In this document: positions 47,701-58,385 of the stretch, piece after piece | How the letters are laid out: every line of letters begins with the position of its first letter | Numbering within the stretch: position 1 is the stretch's first letter | Origin: Haliclona indistincta | Lineage: Eukaryota; Porifera; Demospongiae; Haplosclerida; Chalinidae | Direction: 5' to 3' | NCBI GenBank assembly: GCA_964017065.1 | Contig: OZ024785.1 | Coordinates: 5,598,314 to 5,662,313, forward strand | Length of the DNA: 64,000 nucleotides | Position numbers and translations under genes: made by a program | The notes under the pieces: model-generated | The model's database searches: none | Told to the model about the DNA's origin: nothing | The model's input: only the letters and a program-made list of their open reading frames with translations

Positions 47701-48780
47701 TTATAATATGCCTGCCTGTATGTCAAAGATCAGCCTTGCTTTAAATTCCACAATATTATTGCACACTTCTGCAAAAATATTATGCTACTTCTAACCTTGA
47801 CAAAAGTATGCTCTAAAATCATTATTATCCGATGCTGGCATGATCAGAAATATTCTTCAACATAAAAATACATGTACATCATTATTCAACTGCTCTAGTA
47901 GCTATATCTTGTATGTAAAGCCTGTAAAAAAAGTGAGCAGCATAAGCTTTGGCTGCAATACACGTATCTACTATTAAGTCAAAGTCAACAATAGTAAAGA
48001 TAGGACAGAAGCAGAACAAAACTTTGCATAGTAATTTGCAATGTACAAATCATTTAAATCGCATCATAATAACTATGTGAGCGGATTTGAGAAAATGGGT
48101 CACTTCGCTCCTGTATTGATCAGTTACATAGTTTTGTGGATAAAGTTTACAACTTTCGTGTGATACGAACCAACTAAAGATTGATGCAATAATAATAGAA
48201 TTCAAGTAAAATTAATTATCAAATCTTTAACATAATGTGTCAGTTAGGTAGACCGTATGATCATTAGCATAGCGAAAAGTAACACACTGTCTTATAATAA
48301 CGGTGGTAAATGAATCATAACTCCTGGGGTAGTCCTGTAATAGCAGCACTGTGTATCATTGCCCAATGAATGTGATTATAATTTGTGGAGCTAGATTACT
48401 AAAATAACACATGATACACTATGTGTTCTAGCTAACCTATGATATTACGATAGGATAATGGGAGAGGAATTTTTGGGTTTTTTGCGCTCTGGACAGGTAG
48501 TTTCAGATGTCAGAATAAAAATGAAAACTTGACCATAGACAAAAATTGATAATCTTTCATTATTATGTAAATCCAAATCTCATGTTACAAATTTAGCATG
48601 CATATCACATAAAAATGTGATTTTAGCTGAATTATTTAGCAGCTGAGATGGCTTTTTCTATTCCTTGTTATTAAACATTAATTTTTATCAATTGATCTAT
48701 TTTCATCTGCATTTGTCCTTTGCTGTAGATTTTTTACTTTATAGCTGAAATTCATGCTTGACTTACATGCATGTATGCAG
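44799..48780. other. Gene-poor AT-rich region, first part
   Basis: Nearly 4 kb without a convincing gene. One 112-codon ATG frame (46454-46792) has no domain, signal peptide or splice support and is not called. Confidence 0.5.
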
Positions 48781-49052
48781 TCAAGAGTACATTACCTAAG
48801 AGTATGCAACCGTCAATATACCCCCTAGGACGGCGTTTGACATTTTCTACATCACAAGTTTATACAGCAGAAAGCATTAGGGCTGCTATGCTAATGATAT
48901 TCACAACAGCTGTAATGATAATCATCACTCTGTGGTAATGCTATCATCACTGAGCCTGACTGAGGTTGGCTGGGTTGTGTAAACTTGTGACATAGAAAAT
49001 GTCAAACACCGGGTATATTGACGGTTGCATACTCTTAGGTAATGAACTCTTG
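48781..49052. mobile_element. Short MITE with ~80-bp TIRs
   Basis: 48781-48862 and 48976-49052 are inverted copies (TCAAGAG.ACATTACC, then AGAGTATGCAACCGTCAATA). The central ~110 bp is unique. It shares ATGCAACCGTCAAT with the arms of 935-1551. The arms make up over half of the element, so it can fold into a long hairpin. Confidence 0.85.
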
Positions 49053-50841
49053 ATGCAGTACATTAAAGTTGTTTAATTCAATGACTGTTGTTTGTGTAGC
49101 ATCATCATGATAATTGGTGTATGGTGTTGCTAGCGTAGCAACCGAGCATAGCAACATTGGATATATTCATTGAAGGGATTCTTATGACAAATTAGGTGTC
49201 ATAACAATGTGCAACCTTATACTACCATAATACTACCATACGCTACCACAATACTACCATAGCAACCAAATAATTATGTTAACACATCAAATACAAGTAT
49301 TCATTAGCATTTGTAAATTCCCTCAAGATGTGAAGTAATCTAGAATCCCTCAGCATGACCCAATCAGTGAAGCAGTACAACGCTACCATACGGTGAACGA
49401 GCTGTAACATTATAGAGCATCTCTAGATCTACTACCAAGCCTTTCTGAACAAGATTGAGTCTGTATAATAATGTTATACACACTTCCTGAATGACTCTGG
49501 ATTAATAAGTGCATTACAATCATGCCTGGTCATTTGCTAGGACAGTGTCAGAGGAAGTATTCTAATCATAATCAGGAAGTGTCCAATAATATGGAGTGTG
49601 TCAGCTTGGGAATAGTTTCACTGCACTGGCTTATACATCATATAATTTATTGAGTGTGCTGGCAAACCAAGGTGTATACCTTTCTTTGTGTGAGTCTACA
49701 TAAGTTTCTAAGCATTACTTCATAGTAGTTCACATGAGATCAATCTAATTTGAATACCATGTCTGTATTTATGAGTTCAAGTTGAAAGTCTTTGATCTAG
49801 GACGAAAAGGGAGTAGTGCTAGATAAAGACAAAAAGTCGATCTATTTTTTAAAAACTGCATTCCTCAGGAATTTTAAAAGTGCATTCTAATTTTTGTACT
49901 ATCATTTGCAAACATACTACTGTTACAATATAGCTAGAAATTAAAATAATTTTTTTTTTAATTTGATCCTCCTAATTTTTTTGCTGTACAGTATAAGGCT
50001 GGTATTATCGCTACACAAAAATTTTACTTAGTAGATTTTATGACAAATTTGCAGGTTTTTCTATTGTACCACTCGGAAATACAAATACCTAATCTTACAG
50101 AAAATACCAGCCCTACACCAGAGCAGATTCTTTGGAAAATTCCATCTGATGAATGTTAACTACCTGATTTGTCATTAATAATTTTAAATTAACCTAATAC
50201 AATTAACTAGTTGTGAATATCACATGACTATGTGATGCAATAATTAGTGCATGTATTAGCCTGGAACATAAAATTTTCAATGTTGGAACGCACAACCATA
50301 GCTAAGGTAACAATATATTTTTTCATAAGAATCAGAATCTGATATTTATACAGCCAATATCTTTGTTGTGATTGTTCTTGTCTATAGCATCATAATACAA
50401 AAGGGAGCATTCGGAGTAACAATGCACAATGTGTGTGGAATGCTTAACTTCCCTGTTGCATGGCTTCTATATTAGGAAACTTATAGTACAATTACTATCA
50501 CATGCAACTGGAGAGGAATTCAACAATTAAGAGTGATTTCTAAGAGTGATGAAATCACTATTAAAAGTATGCCCAGTGTAGCTTTAACACAGGCTGCAGT
50601 ACATGTATTTTGTGATTAGTGATAGCAGTCTTCAAGCTGCATGAAACAGCGTGAGTTGATACATTAATTGGTGTGATCAGATAGTGAGTTGTGGTCAAAA
50701 TTAAAACTAATTAAGTATCACTGTCCAATTAATAACCTGCTATTAAATTAATTCTAGTATATATTCCAAATAATTGATATAGAGCTTAGTAAGATGCAGG
50801 AACAAAGCTTTAACTATAAGTTTCAGTTCCAAAATGCTAGA
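49053..50841. other. Gene-poor AT-rich region, second part
   Basis: No gene, RNA or strong repeat seen before the promoter of gene D. Confidence 0.4.
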
Positions 50842-50848
50842 TATAAAA
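50842..50848 (+). promoter_or_regulatory. TATA box of gene D
   Basis: TATAAAA 106 bp before ATG 50954, on the opposite strand from A-C. Confidence 0.6.
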
Positions 50849-50953
50849 ACGAAGATCAGGCCTTTCCCTTCATTAAAAAACTGAAACAGTCTAAAATCAG
50901 AAGCTAGTTTAAACATTACGAGAGTTTGTATATTTGAAATATAAATCGGAAGA

Positions 50954-51803
50954 ATGGAAAGTATCAAGATGACTGCTTGTGTATCTCTGCTGATACTAGT
51001 ACTAGTTGCGAAACCAGTGGTTCTGCTGTCTCTATCTGCTACTACTACTACTTCAGTTAATTCTCCTGCACCAGTTTCAAATCATAAATTGGACCTAAAG
51101 CTCCTTCTTGATATAACCAATGTCTACGTGGTAAGAAATCACATTCAAATTAAAATTGTTTCTTCACTCCTGCTTGATGCATGCACACATGATCATATTG
51201 TTATTCCACAAGTTGCATGCATAAGACAGTATATGTTGTGTCTAAACTAGTGTAACAGTACAATTTCTCTTTGTTACAGAGTGTCAAAGTAAACAAGTAT
51301 TTTAGAGCAATGAGCAAGACCAGACGCCAACTACTAAAATCCACTATCACTAAACTTGTCAAACTCAATGAGCAGCAGACAGTCGTTCAAAACTTGCTGG
51401 ATGATGAAGCTGAAAATGCATCTGTCACTATTGTTGCTATGAAGACTCTACTGGACACCACACTCAATAAGTCCTATGAATGGGTAAGTTCGCACTGCAT
51501 GTTTTTACTGGAATCATGTCTTTTATGTATGATTCTTAATAATTATAGGTGAATAATGAATTCGGCATTGCTCTGAATGAATACTCTCTGAACCAAATCT
51601 CAGCCAGTTTGGTTATCAGCAGTGAGGCTAGATCTCTGAGTAAAGTGGTTGCTAATGGTGATAATTCTATTACGGTTGAGAATTCCTGCAAGCAAGTGTT
51701 CAATCATGCTTTAAACATCGACAATATTTCAGTAAAGTGTAATATCCTGTATACAGTTTCACCATATTGCTACGCAAGATATGCTGAAAACCATTGCTCT
51801 TAG
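50954..51803 (+). CDS. Secreted helical protein D, cytokine-like gene structure
   Basis: Exons 50954-51130, 51280-51483 and 51549-51803 give 211 residues, both introns in phase 0. The N-terminus is a signal peptide (TACVSLLILVLVAKPVVLL) followed by a Ser/Thr-rich stretch. Exon 2 has 68 codons, as in gene C, and ends with YEW at the donor. Exon 3 ends NHCS, like THCS of gene A, and contains a Cys-spaced C-terminal half. A second ATG at 50969 would still leave the signal peptide. It is the only inverted member of the family and lies head-away from the receptor gene, whose stop is 300 bp downstream. No known family recognised. Confidence 0.72.
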
Positions 51804-52102
51804 ACTCATGAATATTCATAGACTATTCTTTTTTTGGCAATTCATAAAAATTTAGTTAATTATTTTGACTATTTCAGCAAGTTTCGAGTTTTGTAAAATT
51901 TTAGTGTTGATGCATACTGTAATATATCATTTTTACTAGTGTATGAATTAACTCTATAGTGTTGTATTATCAACGGTATTATTTTCCATTTTGACAGTCA
52001 ACAACATTATAGCCATAACAAAAATCAGGCGTACTAGTATTATGATTGCAATTATGCAATTACAATGATGGAAGTGAGATCATCATAACATTGTCTCAAA
52101 AT

Positions 52103-55100
52103 TTAAACAGAAGTAAGAGATTCTAGAGAACCCCATTCAACAAATTCATCGTTGTATGTGTGCTGTGTGAGAGTGTCTCTGTAAAACGGTGTGTGTCGTT
52201 GACAAGGTTCAAGAGACAGTGGCTGTGAATCGGTGAATGTTGTTGAATCAATATAATCAGAACTGACACCATTAGGACAATATTTAGCTGTGGAAGGGGC
52301 GTCATGTCGTGGATGACTTTCGGATGAATTCCAAAGCTCAGTTGTGAAATAGCCAGTTGAACTACCAGCATCACTTGGTGTAACAGTTCCAACTCCTCGT
52401 GTGTACTGTACAGGATTGTCAATGTAACCATCTACTGTGTATTCACTGGAAGCTGGTTGATCACACAGAGAATTAGTGATTGTTTTTGAATCGATATAGT
52501 CAGAACTGATGTCACTAGGACATTGTTTAGCTGTTGAGGAATGTTTTCTGCTGAGGTGATGGGGTGGACGTACTGACGAATCCCAATGTTGATCATTTTG
52601 ATCAGATGTGAAATAACCGGTTGAACTGTTAGCGTCACTTGGTGTGATATTGCCAACGGTTCGTGTGTATTGTACAGGACTGTCAATGTAACCATCCATG
52701 CAGTCACAAGCATCACCGGAAAACGGTTGTGAGTCAGTCAATGTTTTTGAATCAACGTAGCCAGAACCGGAACTGAGTTCAGTTGTAGCAAGAAGTTGGT
52801 CGTCATTGAGGTGGTGTGACTGACACACTGATGAATCCCAGTACTCATGATCAGTTGCGAAAGAACAAGTTGTACTGCTCGTGTCACTTGAGACGACTGT
52901 TTGTGTGTACTGTATTGGGCTGTCAATGTACCCATCACAAGCAGGTTGATCATTGGTTAACGGTTGTGATTCGGTGAATGCAGAGTTGGGAGAGATTTCA
53001 GCAGTTGGATCAGTTGTAAGATAACTACCAGTTGAGCTGTTAGTATCACTCGGTGTGACACGCCCAAAAGTTTGAGCATATTCCAATGGATTATCAATGT
53101 ATCCATCTGTGAAGTCACTTGTGTGATGTGTAGCGCCAGTCGTACCTGTAAGCTGTTCTGATTGTATGTAACCATCTGTTGTGATATCTTCAGTGGGACT
53201 CTTAGTATAAGGAACTGCAACACACGCTTTTGCTGAGTGACTATCATCCAGTTGAACAGAAGAGGTATCAGTGTAGCAACTGTTCTGACTTCTGCAACCT
53301 TCCTGTCTGGTGTTTGGAGCTGGTGATATACATATTGATGATTCTTCATCGGACAAAATTTCTGGTTCGGCAAGCTCGTCTTCAAAATCGTCTGGCATCA
53401 GATGTGTAGAAGCTAGCACAGTATTGCTGTGCGAGTCTATGTATCCATTACAAGTCTTTGTTGACAATTTTGTGTTGCCCTTTATCTCAGTGACTAGTAT
53501 TTCCGATGTCACCTCAACGATTTTATCTTTAGAACATTTTTGGTCAGTGCAATATATTTTGTCCTTCTGTAGCAGCTCTACATTACCGGATGCTTTCACA
53601 TACTCATTTTCTTTTGATTTAATCTCTATAGTGAATTGTGAAGAGCCAACTGGATTCTCCAATGAACCACAGATTGTTACGATATCACACTCTTCCATGC
53701 TTATCTCAAAATTCTGCAGAAGAACAGAAAAGATCGTCACTAAGTGTGCATGTTTATATGCATGCTACAGAGAAGCCAGATCAGGCTGTGTTTATATTTT
53801 AATGTAATTATGTCGTAGTCTATACAATATACATGTACTACTCGATGTCTCACCGGTGGTAAATATTCAATGTGAGTTGCTCCAATACCAGAGAAGGGTT
53901 CAGAGGAAGGATAACTAGAGATAGCAATGAAGGAAGTGAAACAAGGAAACAAGATTCCTATCTGGTGTGAACTACACCAAATGTACACCGGTTCTATCAG
54001 TAAAGCAAACCAATTATCATGTACACATGTACAGCTACACTAAGTATGCAACAGGAGAGGGAAGTGCGTGTTTTTACGATTTCCCGGAGAGCCCAGTTTG
54101 CTTTTTGTCATACAACCTTAAAAGTAACGTTCATACATGTACAGATACACCCATTTAACAAGTTTAGACAACATGGAATTCGAAAATGCAGCCATTAAGC
54201 ACCTTAAAAATACTATTGCAGTAAACATGGCAATGGGCCTGTAGGTGTTAATCTAACTGACGGATATTTTGGTAATGTTGAGGCCTCATTGTATGGATGC
54301 TAACAAGGGGGAATATTTCAAACATTCCAGCAACACTCTACACGTACACAAATCGATGCTCTCATTAAATTATATTGTTTACTGTCTGTCTCCGATTACC
54401 AATCTTACCTCTTCATCTTCTTTTTGAGTGTATTGGCACCACATGAATAGTAGAGGGCTAGTATGCTGATAGAAGCCACAACAAGAATCAACACAAACCC
54501 GAACACTATTATTCCAATTATAAGACCAACTGACACACTTGAAGAGCCTGAAGAAAAACATAATAAAAGTATGTGCATTTTATTGGAGTCTGTGAATACC
54601 GTTGGTTTGTTGAGTAGCTTGAGTAACTGCAGCACTTGATGACAATGATTGACTACTTTCTGAGACTGTCATTAATATTGATTCAGCACTTGAAGATGAT
54701 GATTGACTACTTTCTGAGACTGTCATTGACGATGATTCCGCAGCACTTGAAGATAATGATTGACTATCTTCTGAGACTGTCATAATTGCTGATGACGTTG
54801 CAGTGATGGTAGGCACTACTGTTGCATGCTTACTTGTAGATAGTGTGCTCACTGAAGACGATTGTAAAGTTTCTGTGCAACATAGAAAATGATTTTACTG
54901 ACATATTGATCAAGATAGTCAACTTTACCTTTACGGCAAGTTGTCACATTTGTACTATTTACATAGCAGGCTCGACCAAAGTTTAAAGTATCTCTAAAAC
55001 AACCATAGAAAAAGCATTCTTCAGCATCTGAATCGAAGGTAAAATGATGTACTCCAACGGTTACGTCAGATAGTATAGGGTTATCAGCAAGCTGCATATG

Positions 55101-55480
55101 GATATCATGAATAAGCATATTGCTGTACAATAATGTACTTACAATTGTTCCATTGCTGCTTTGACATGTATACTGTATAATGATTCCACCAATATCTCCA
55201 CTGGTATTAACATGGAGATTGCCAGCAGCTGAGTTGAAGTCACACGTTGTTTCGAAATTCAGTCTACTGGTTTTGTCGACGAAATCTTCACCTGGCATAG
55301 CGACTGGTTTATATAGAATCAACATTAAAAACTTAGCTCTCATGCAAATAATATATACTCACTGCAGCCGAGTTGAGAAGCTTGTACCAGTGTGTAGCAG
55401 TTAAACGGAGCGTCTTCAAGTTGTACAGAACTATGAGCTGTCAATACGAGCACAAGCAACGCAGCCTGGACCGACGACAT
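52103..55480 (-). CDS. Type I membrane receptor with nine tandem tyrosine motifs
   Basis: Seven exons (55480-55363, 55303-55143, 55091-54929, 54872-54600, 54547-54409, 53914-53854 and 53713-52103) give 841 residues. The order is: signal peptide (1-~20); ectodomain with about nine Cys residues to ~147; Ser/Thr-rich stalk with three MTVSE.SQS repeats (148-238); one membrane helix (VGLIIGIIVFGFVLILVV, ~246-270) followed by basic KKKMKR; and a ~570-residue acidic tail. The tail repeats GYIDSPVQYT-like, SSTGYFT-like and DYIDS-like motifs. Nine Y-I/V-D/Q-S/N sites suit phosphorylation and SH2 binding. No kinase or known cytokine-receptor fold is seen. Exon 6 uses the acceptor after CTATCTCTAG, the only good pyrimidine-tract acceptor that keeps the frame. 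Confidence 0.75.
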
Positions 55481-56742
55481 AGTGACAGAACACTTGATAA
55501 GCCTCGTGTCTGCAGAACTGACCATCACCACGGTATGTAGTCATGTTCTTTTATGTGCGAGTTTGGAGGGAAATTTGACACCGGGGCTCCAGTCACAACG
55601 CGACGAGGATGTATTAATTTTTCTAAGGATTCTCCAATTAAATTGTGTGTACATTATACTGCCCTATTCTAGACACTTTTATTAATGATATATATACATA
55701 TAATTTATGCGAGCCTGTCAGCTTGAAGCAAATTTACACTGAATTTATGTCAGCTCCCGGCTTTAGATAATACAGTGCACTAGAACAAAATCAATGTTGT
55801 TTGCAACTGGATGAACTTCCTGTATGCAATAACAATGTCATTATGTGATTTGATTAGCCAGGTTTAAACTTTTGATGCAAGTGACAACAATTCAATTGCA
55901 TCACTGCATGCATGCCGCGGCAGACAGCAGATAGACAATAAGGAACATGTATGCTAGCCCAATGACACGACCTTTAATTGCTCACAACAATATCCATTCA
56001 TTAGTGTAAATCACATTTATACATAGACCGCATGTTCAGTACATTTTAATAGTTTCTGCAGTGTAGTTCCTGCAGTGCTTGCAGTGCATTGCATACATCA
56101 GTACCACTGAGCAGCTAGTCAGCGTGCACAAAATTGTCCGGTGGTTGACCCTAGTACACATGTAGATAATGATGATCTGGACAGACAAGTCATATTAAGA
56201 AATCTGTAATTCAGTGCACCTAGGCTGCACCTAGTTTAATACAGGATGTGTGCTAATGCTCATCTTAGACGGAAAACGGATGCGCTGCATGTTGCCGGCG
56301 GGAGGAGCTCGTTAATTGCGTGGGCGAGCTTGAAAGTTTGCAGGAAGCCAGCTTAGTCTAGTAGTTTAAAGGTGATAGAAACTGTTGTGGCTGTGACAAT
56401 TTAATTTTAAGATCTACGTACCGTTGTGTTTTGTGTCTTACCACTTAGCGACTAGTTAGAGACCGGACACTGATTCACACTACAGGACATGCAGATGCAT
56501 GACTCCGCTAACTGTTTTTATTGTGATCCCGCCGAGCTTGTAACATTGAGCAGTACGTAGTATGCATTCTACAGCGAATTTTTGGATTGTACAGCTAAGT
56601 TCTTGCTCTGCAAATTTGCACATAGTACGACATGCATGAAGGAGTAAGAAAAAATCAATGCTTCAATCGACATAGACTAAGTATGAATGACAATGCAGCA
56701 TTGATTGTCCCAATCACTTATTGCATGATGTAGCCATTTATT
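54271..56742. repeat. Segmental duplication block 1 (receptor 5' half and upstream)
   Basis: This block matches 58386-60668 in the same orientation. It covers the intron after the receptor membrane exon, the five upstream exons and about 1.2 kb of upstream DNA. The spacer 55550-56742 has no coding sequence I can support, but its conservation in both copies suggests recent duplication or shared control sequence. Confidence 0.85.
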
Positions 56743-56887
56743 ATGCCTAGGTGGGCGGAGCCACGAGGCATACAGTATAGTAAATCAAAGGTTCAAAGGT
56801 TATTGTTGCAGGGACCCAAGCATGATAATACAATATACGGAATAAATTACGAGATATGAATTCAAAAAAACAGAGTTAATAAACAGG

Positions 56888-57115
56888 ATGTCACTCTCAC
56901 AGCAGGATATCTTCCACATCAAGATTTGTGGAGTTAACGGTCACCGCATGTTGAGAGCAAAAGATGGGATAGCCATGATGAGTCCACAGGATTGTTGTAC
57001 AGATTACAGCAGAAGTTGGCGTATGTAGGTCGAGTTAAATGAAATATAGTATTTTGCAATTTTCTGTGCTTCTAGGCCGTGATCGAGGGCCCTATCCCAG
57101 ATTTTACACCAGGAG
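56888..57115 (+). CDS. Possible small spliced gene, uncertain
   Basis: An ATG frame starting MSLSQQDIFHIKICGVNG (56888-57020) has a phase-1 donor (gtatgt). It joins in frame to 57076-57115 after TTCTAG, which ends at another donor. Later exons are not clear and a stop follows soon. No domain recognised. It may be a real short gene between the receptor copies or a chance frame. Confidence 0.2.
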
Positions 57116-57571
57116 GTAGGTTTAGCAATAATTTTATGAGCAACTGGGTGATTATCTGCACTCACTTTAAAAATCAGATTGCATTCATTGTGATGAAGAA
57201 TGTCAGCCTTACTTGTGGATATTTATTAGATGTAGAGCGTCATCAGGTGAGCGTCAACACTCATAAACTATCTAGGTACTTGTCGATTCCAATTAAACTG
57301 CAGGACAGCTCTGAAGGTGCATAGCATTTCTACTCATGGTCACGCCCATGTGGTCAGCACTTTGCTGTCTTCTGGTTAGCATTATAGATAGCTGAGATAG
57401 GCACTATAGCTGCTCCAAACCAGGACCTAACACTGCAATGTGCATGACACGCTGAGAGTCATGCACATTCTTCACAGCCTTCCATTTCCATTTACACTGT
57501 ATTAACTGTATTATAATTAGCATAAGTGCCAACTAAATCATTAATAAATAAAAAAGAAAAGAAACATTAGT

Positions 57572-58368
57572 ACATTTTAACAAAAATGCAAGAGATTTAG
57601 GGTTGGTACATGTATCGAAAAAGTATGGAAACAACATTGTAAGTAAACAAGATTCGGATTGTAACAATAGCAGTGTAATGCTACCTCCCTAAATTAAGGT
57701 GGAGGGTGCGCATGAATATGATTAGCGGATGACTTGCTAACCGTATTTCTTTACTTTCTGTACAGGTCAGAAGAAGAAATCTACACTACACATTTGTACT
57801 ATTGTATACTTATTGTATGTAAAAATTAATATGCAGCGCTACGAATAAGAATCAGCGCTTGTAGCTCATCATTTAAAAAAACGTGGTGGTTTGTGACGGC
57901 TCAGTTCTACAGACAACATTCTATCTAGCTATTATTCGCTACAGAGCTTTGTTATATACCTGGTCATTGTACTATGCATGGATTAGCCGTTCCTCAGCTT
58001 CTAAGGCCGTCAACCGAGCGATCGTGTACGCCCACGCACCACTCTGGCGAAGCAAAAAGTTATCATGATTCAAACGCATGCATAGAACAACGAAGGACAC
58101 CAGGGTGCACATCTTGAAGCTATCAGATCTGGAGACTACCAAAAGTTGAAAACCACAATGTATTCTAATTATTAATTAACTATCAAAAATTCGTATATTT
58201 GCCGCACATTCCCGTATTTTCTTATGAATAAATTTTTATTATAATTCCTGTACCCGCCACCTTAAATCTTTTTAATCTTGTTTACTTACCTTTCACAATC
58301 TTGTTTCCATACTTTTTCGATACATGTAACAACCCTAAATCTCTTGCATATTTGTTAAAATGTTTTTT
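57572..58368. mobile_element. Inverted-repeat element hosting a nested TTAA MITE
   Basis: 57572-57665 and 58272-58368 are inverted copies (CATTTTAACAAA, then GCAAGAGATTTAGGGTTG and ATGTATCGAAAAAGTATGG). Between them lies the complete TTAA MITE 57694-58265. The outer element must have been present first. It sits just upstream of duplication block 2. Confidence 0.75.
57694..58265. mobile_element. TTAA-flanked MITE (family 1, copy c, intact)
   Basis: 572 bp from TTAAGGTGGAGGGTGCGCAT to TACCCGCCACCTTAA. It is nearly identical to the two outer pieces of 6167-8627 and serves as the uninterrupted reference for that copy. It has no open reading frame of note. Confidence 0.85.
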
Positions 58369-58385
58369 ATTACTTAATTGTTATG

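Noticed and set aside
52123..53385. Overlapping open frames on both strands across the receptor tail exon
   Set aside because: They arise from the repeated tail codons; the 536-residue frame with a matching splice acceptor and meaningful repeats is the real one.
55481..55525. Upstream in-frame ATG for the receptor (MVSSADTRLIKC)
   Set aside because: It would place a polar stretch before the signal peptide; the ATG at 55480 gives a standard signal sequence and is kept in both copies.
57883..58068. Short frame repeated at about 6447-6650 on the other strand
   Set aside because: Part of the TTAA MITE body; no conserved protein reading between copies.
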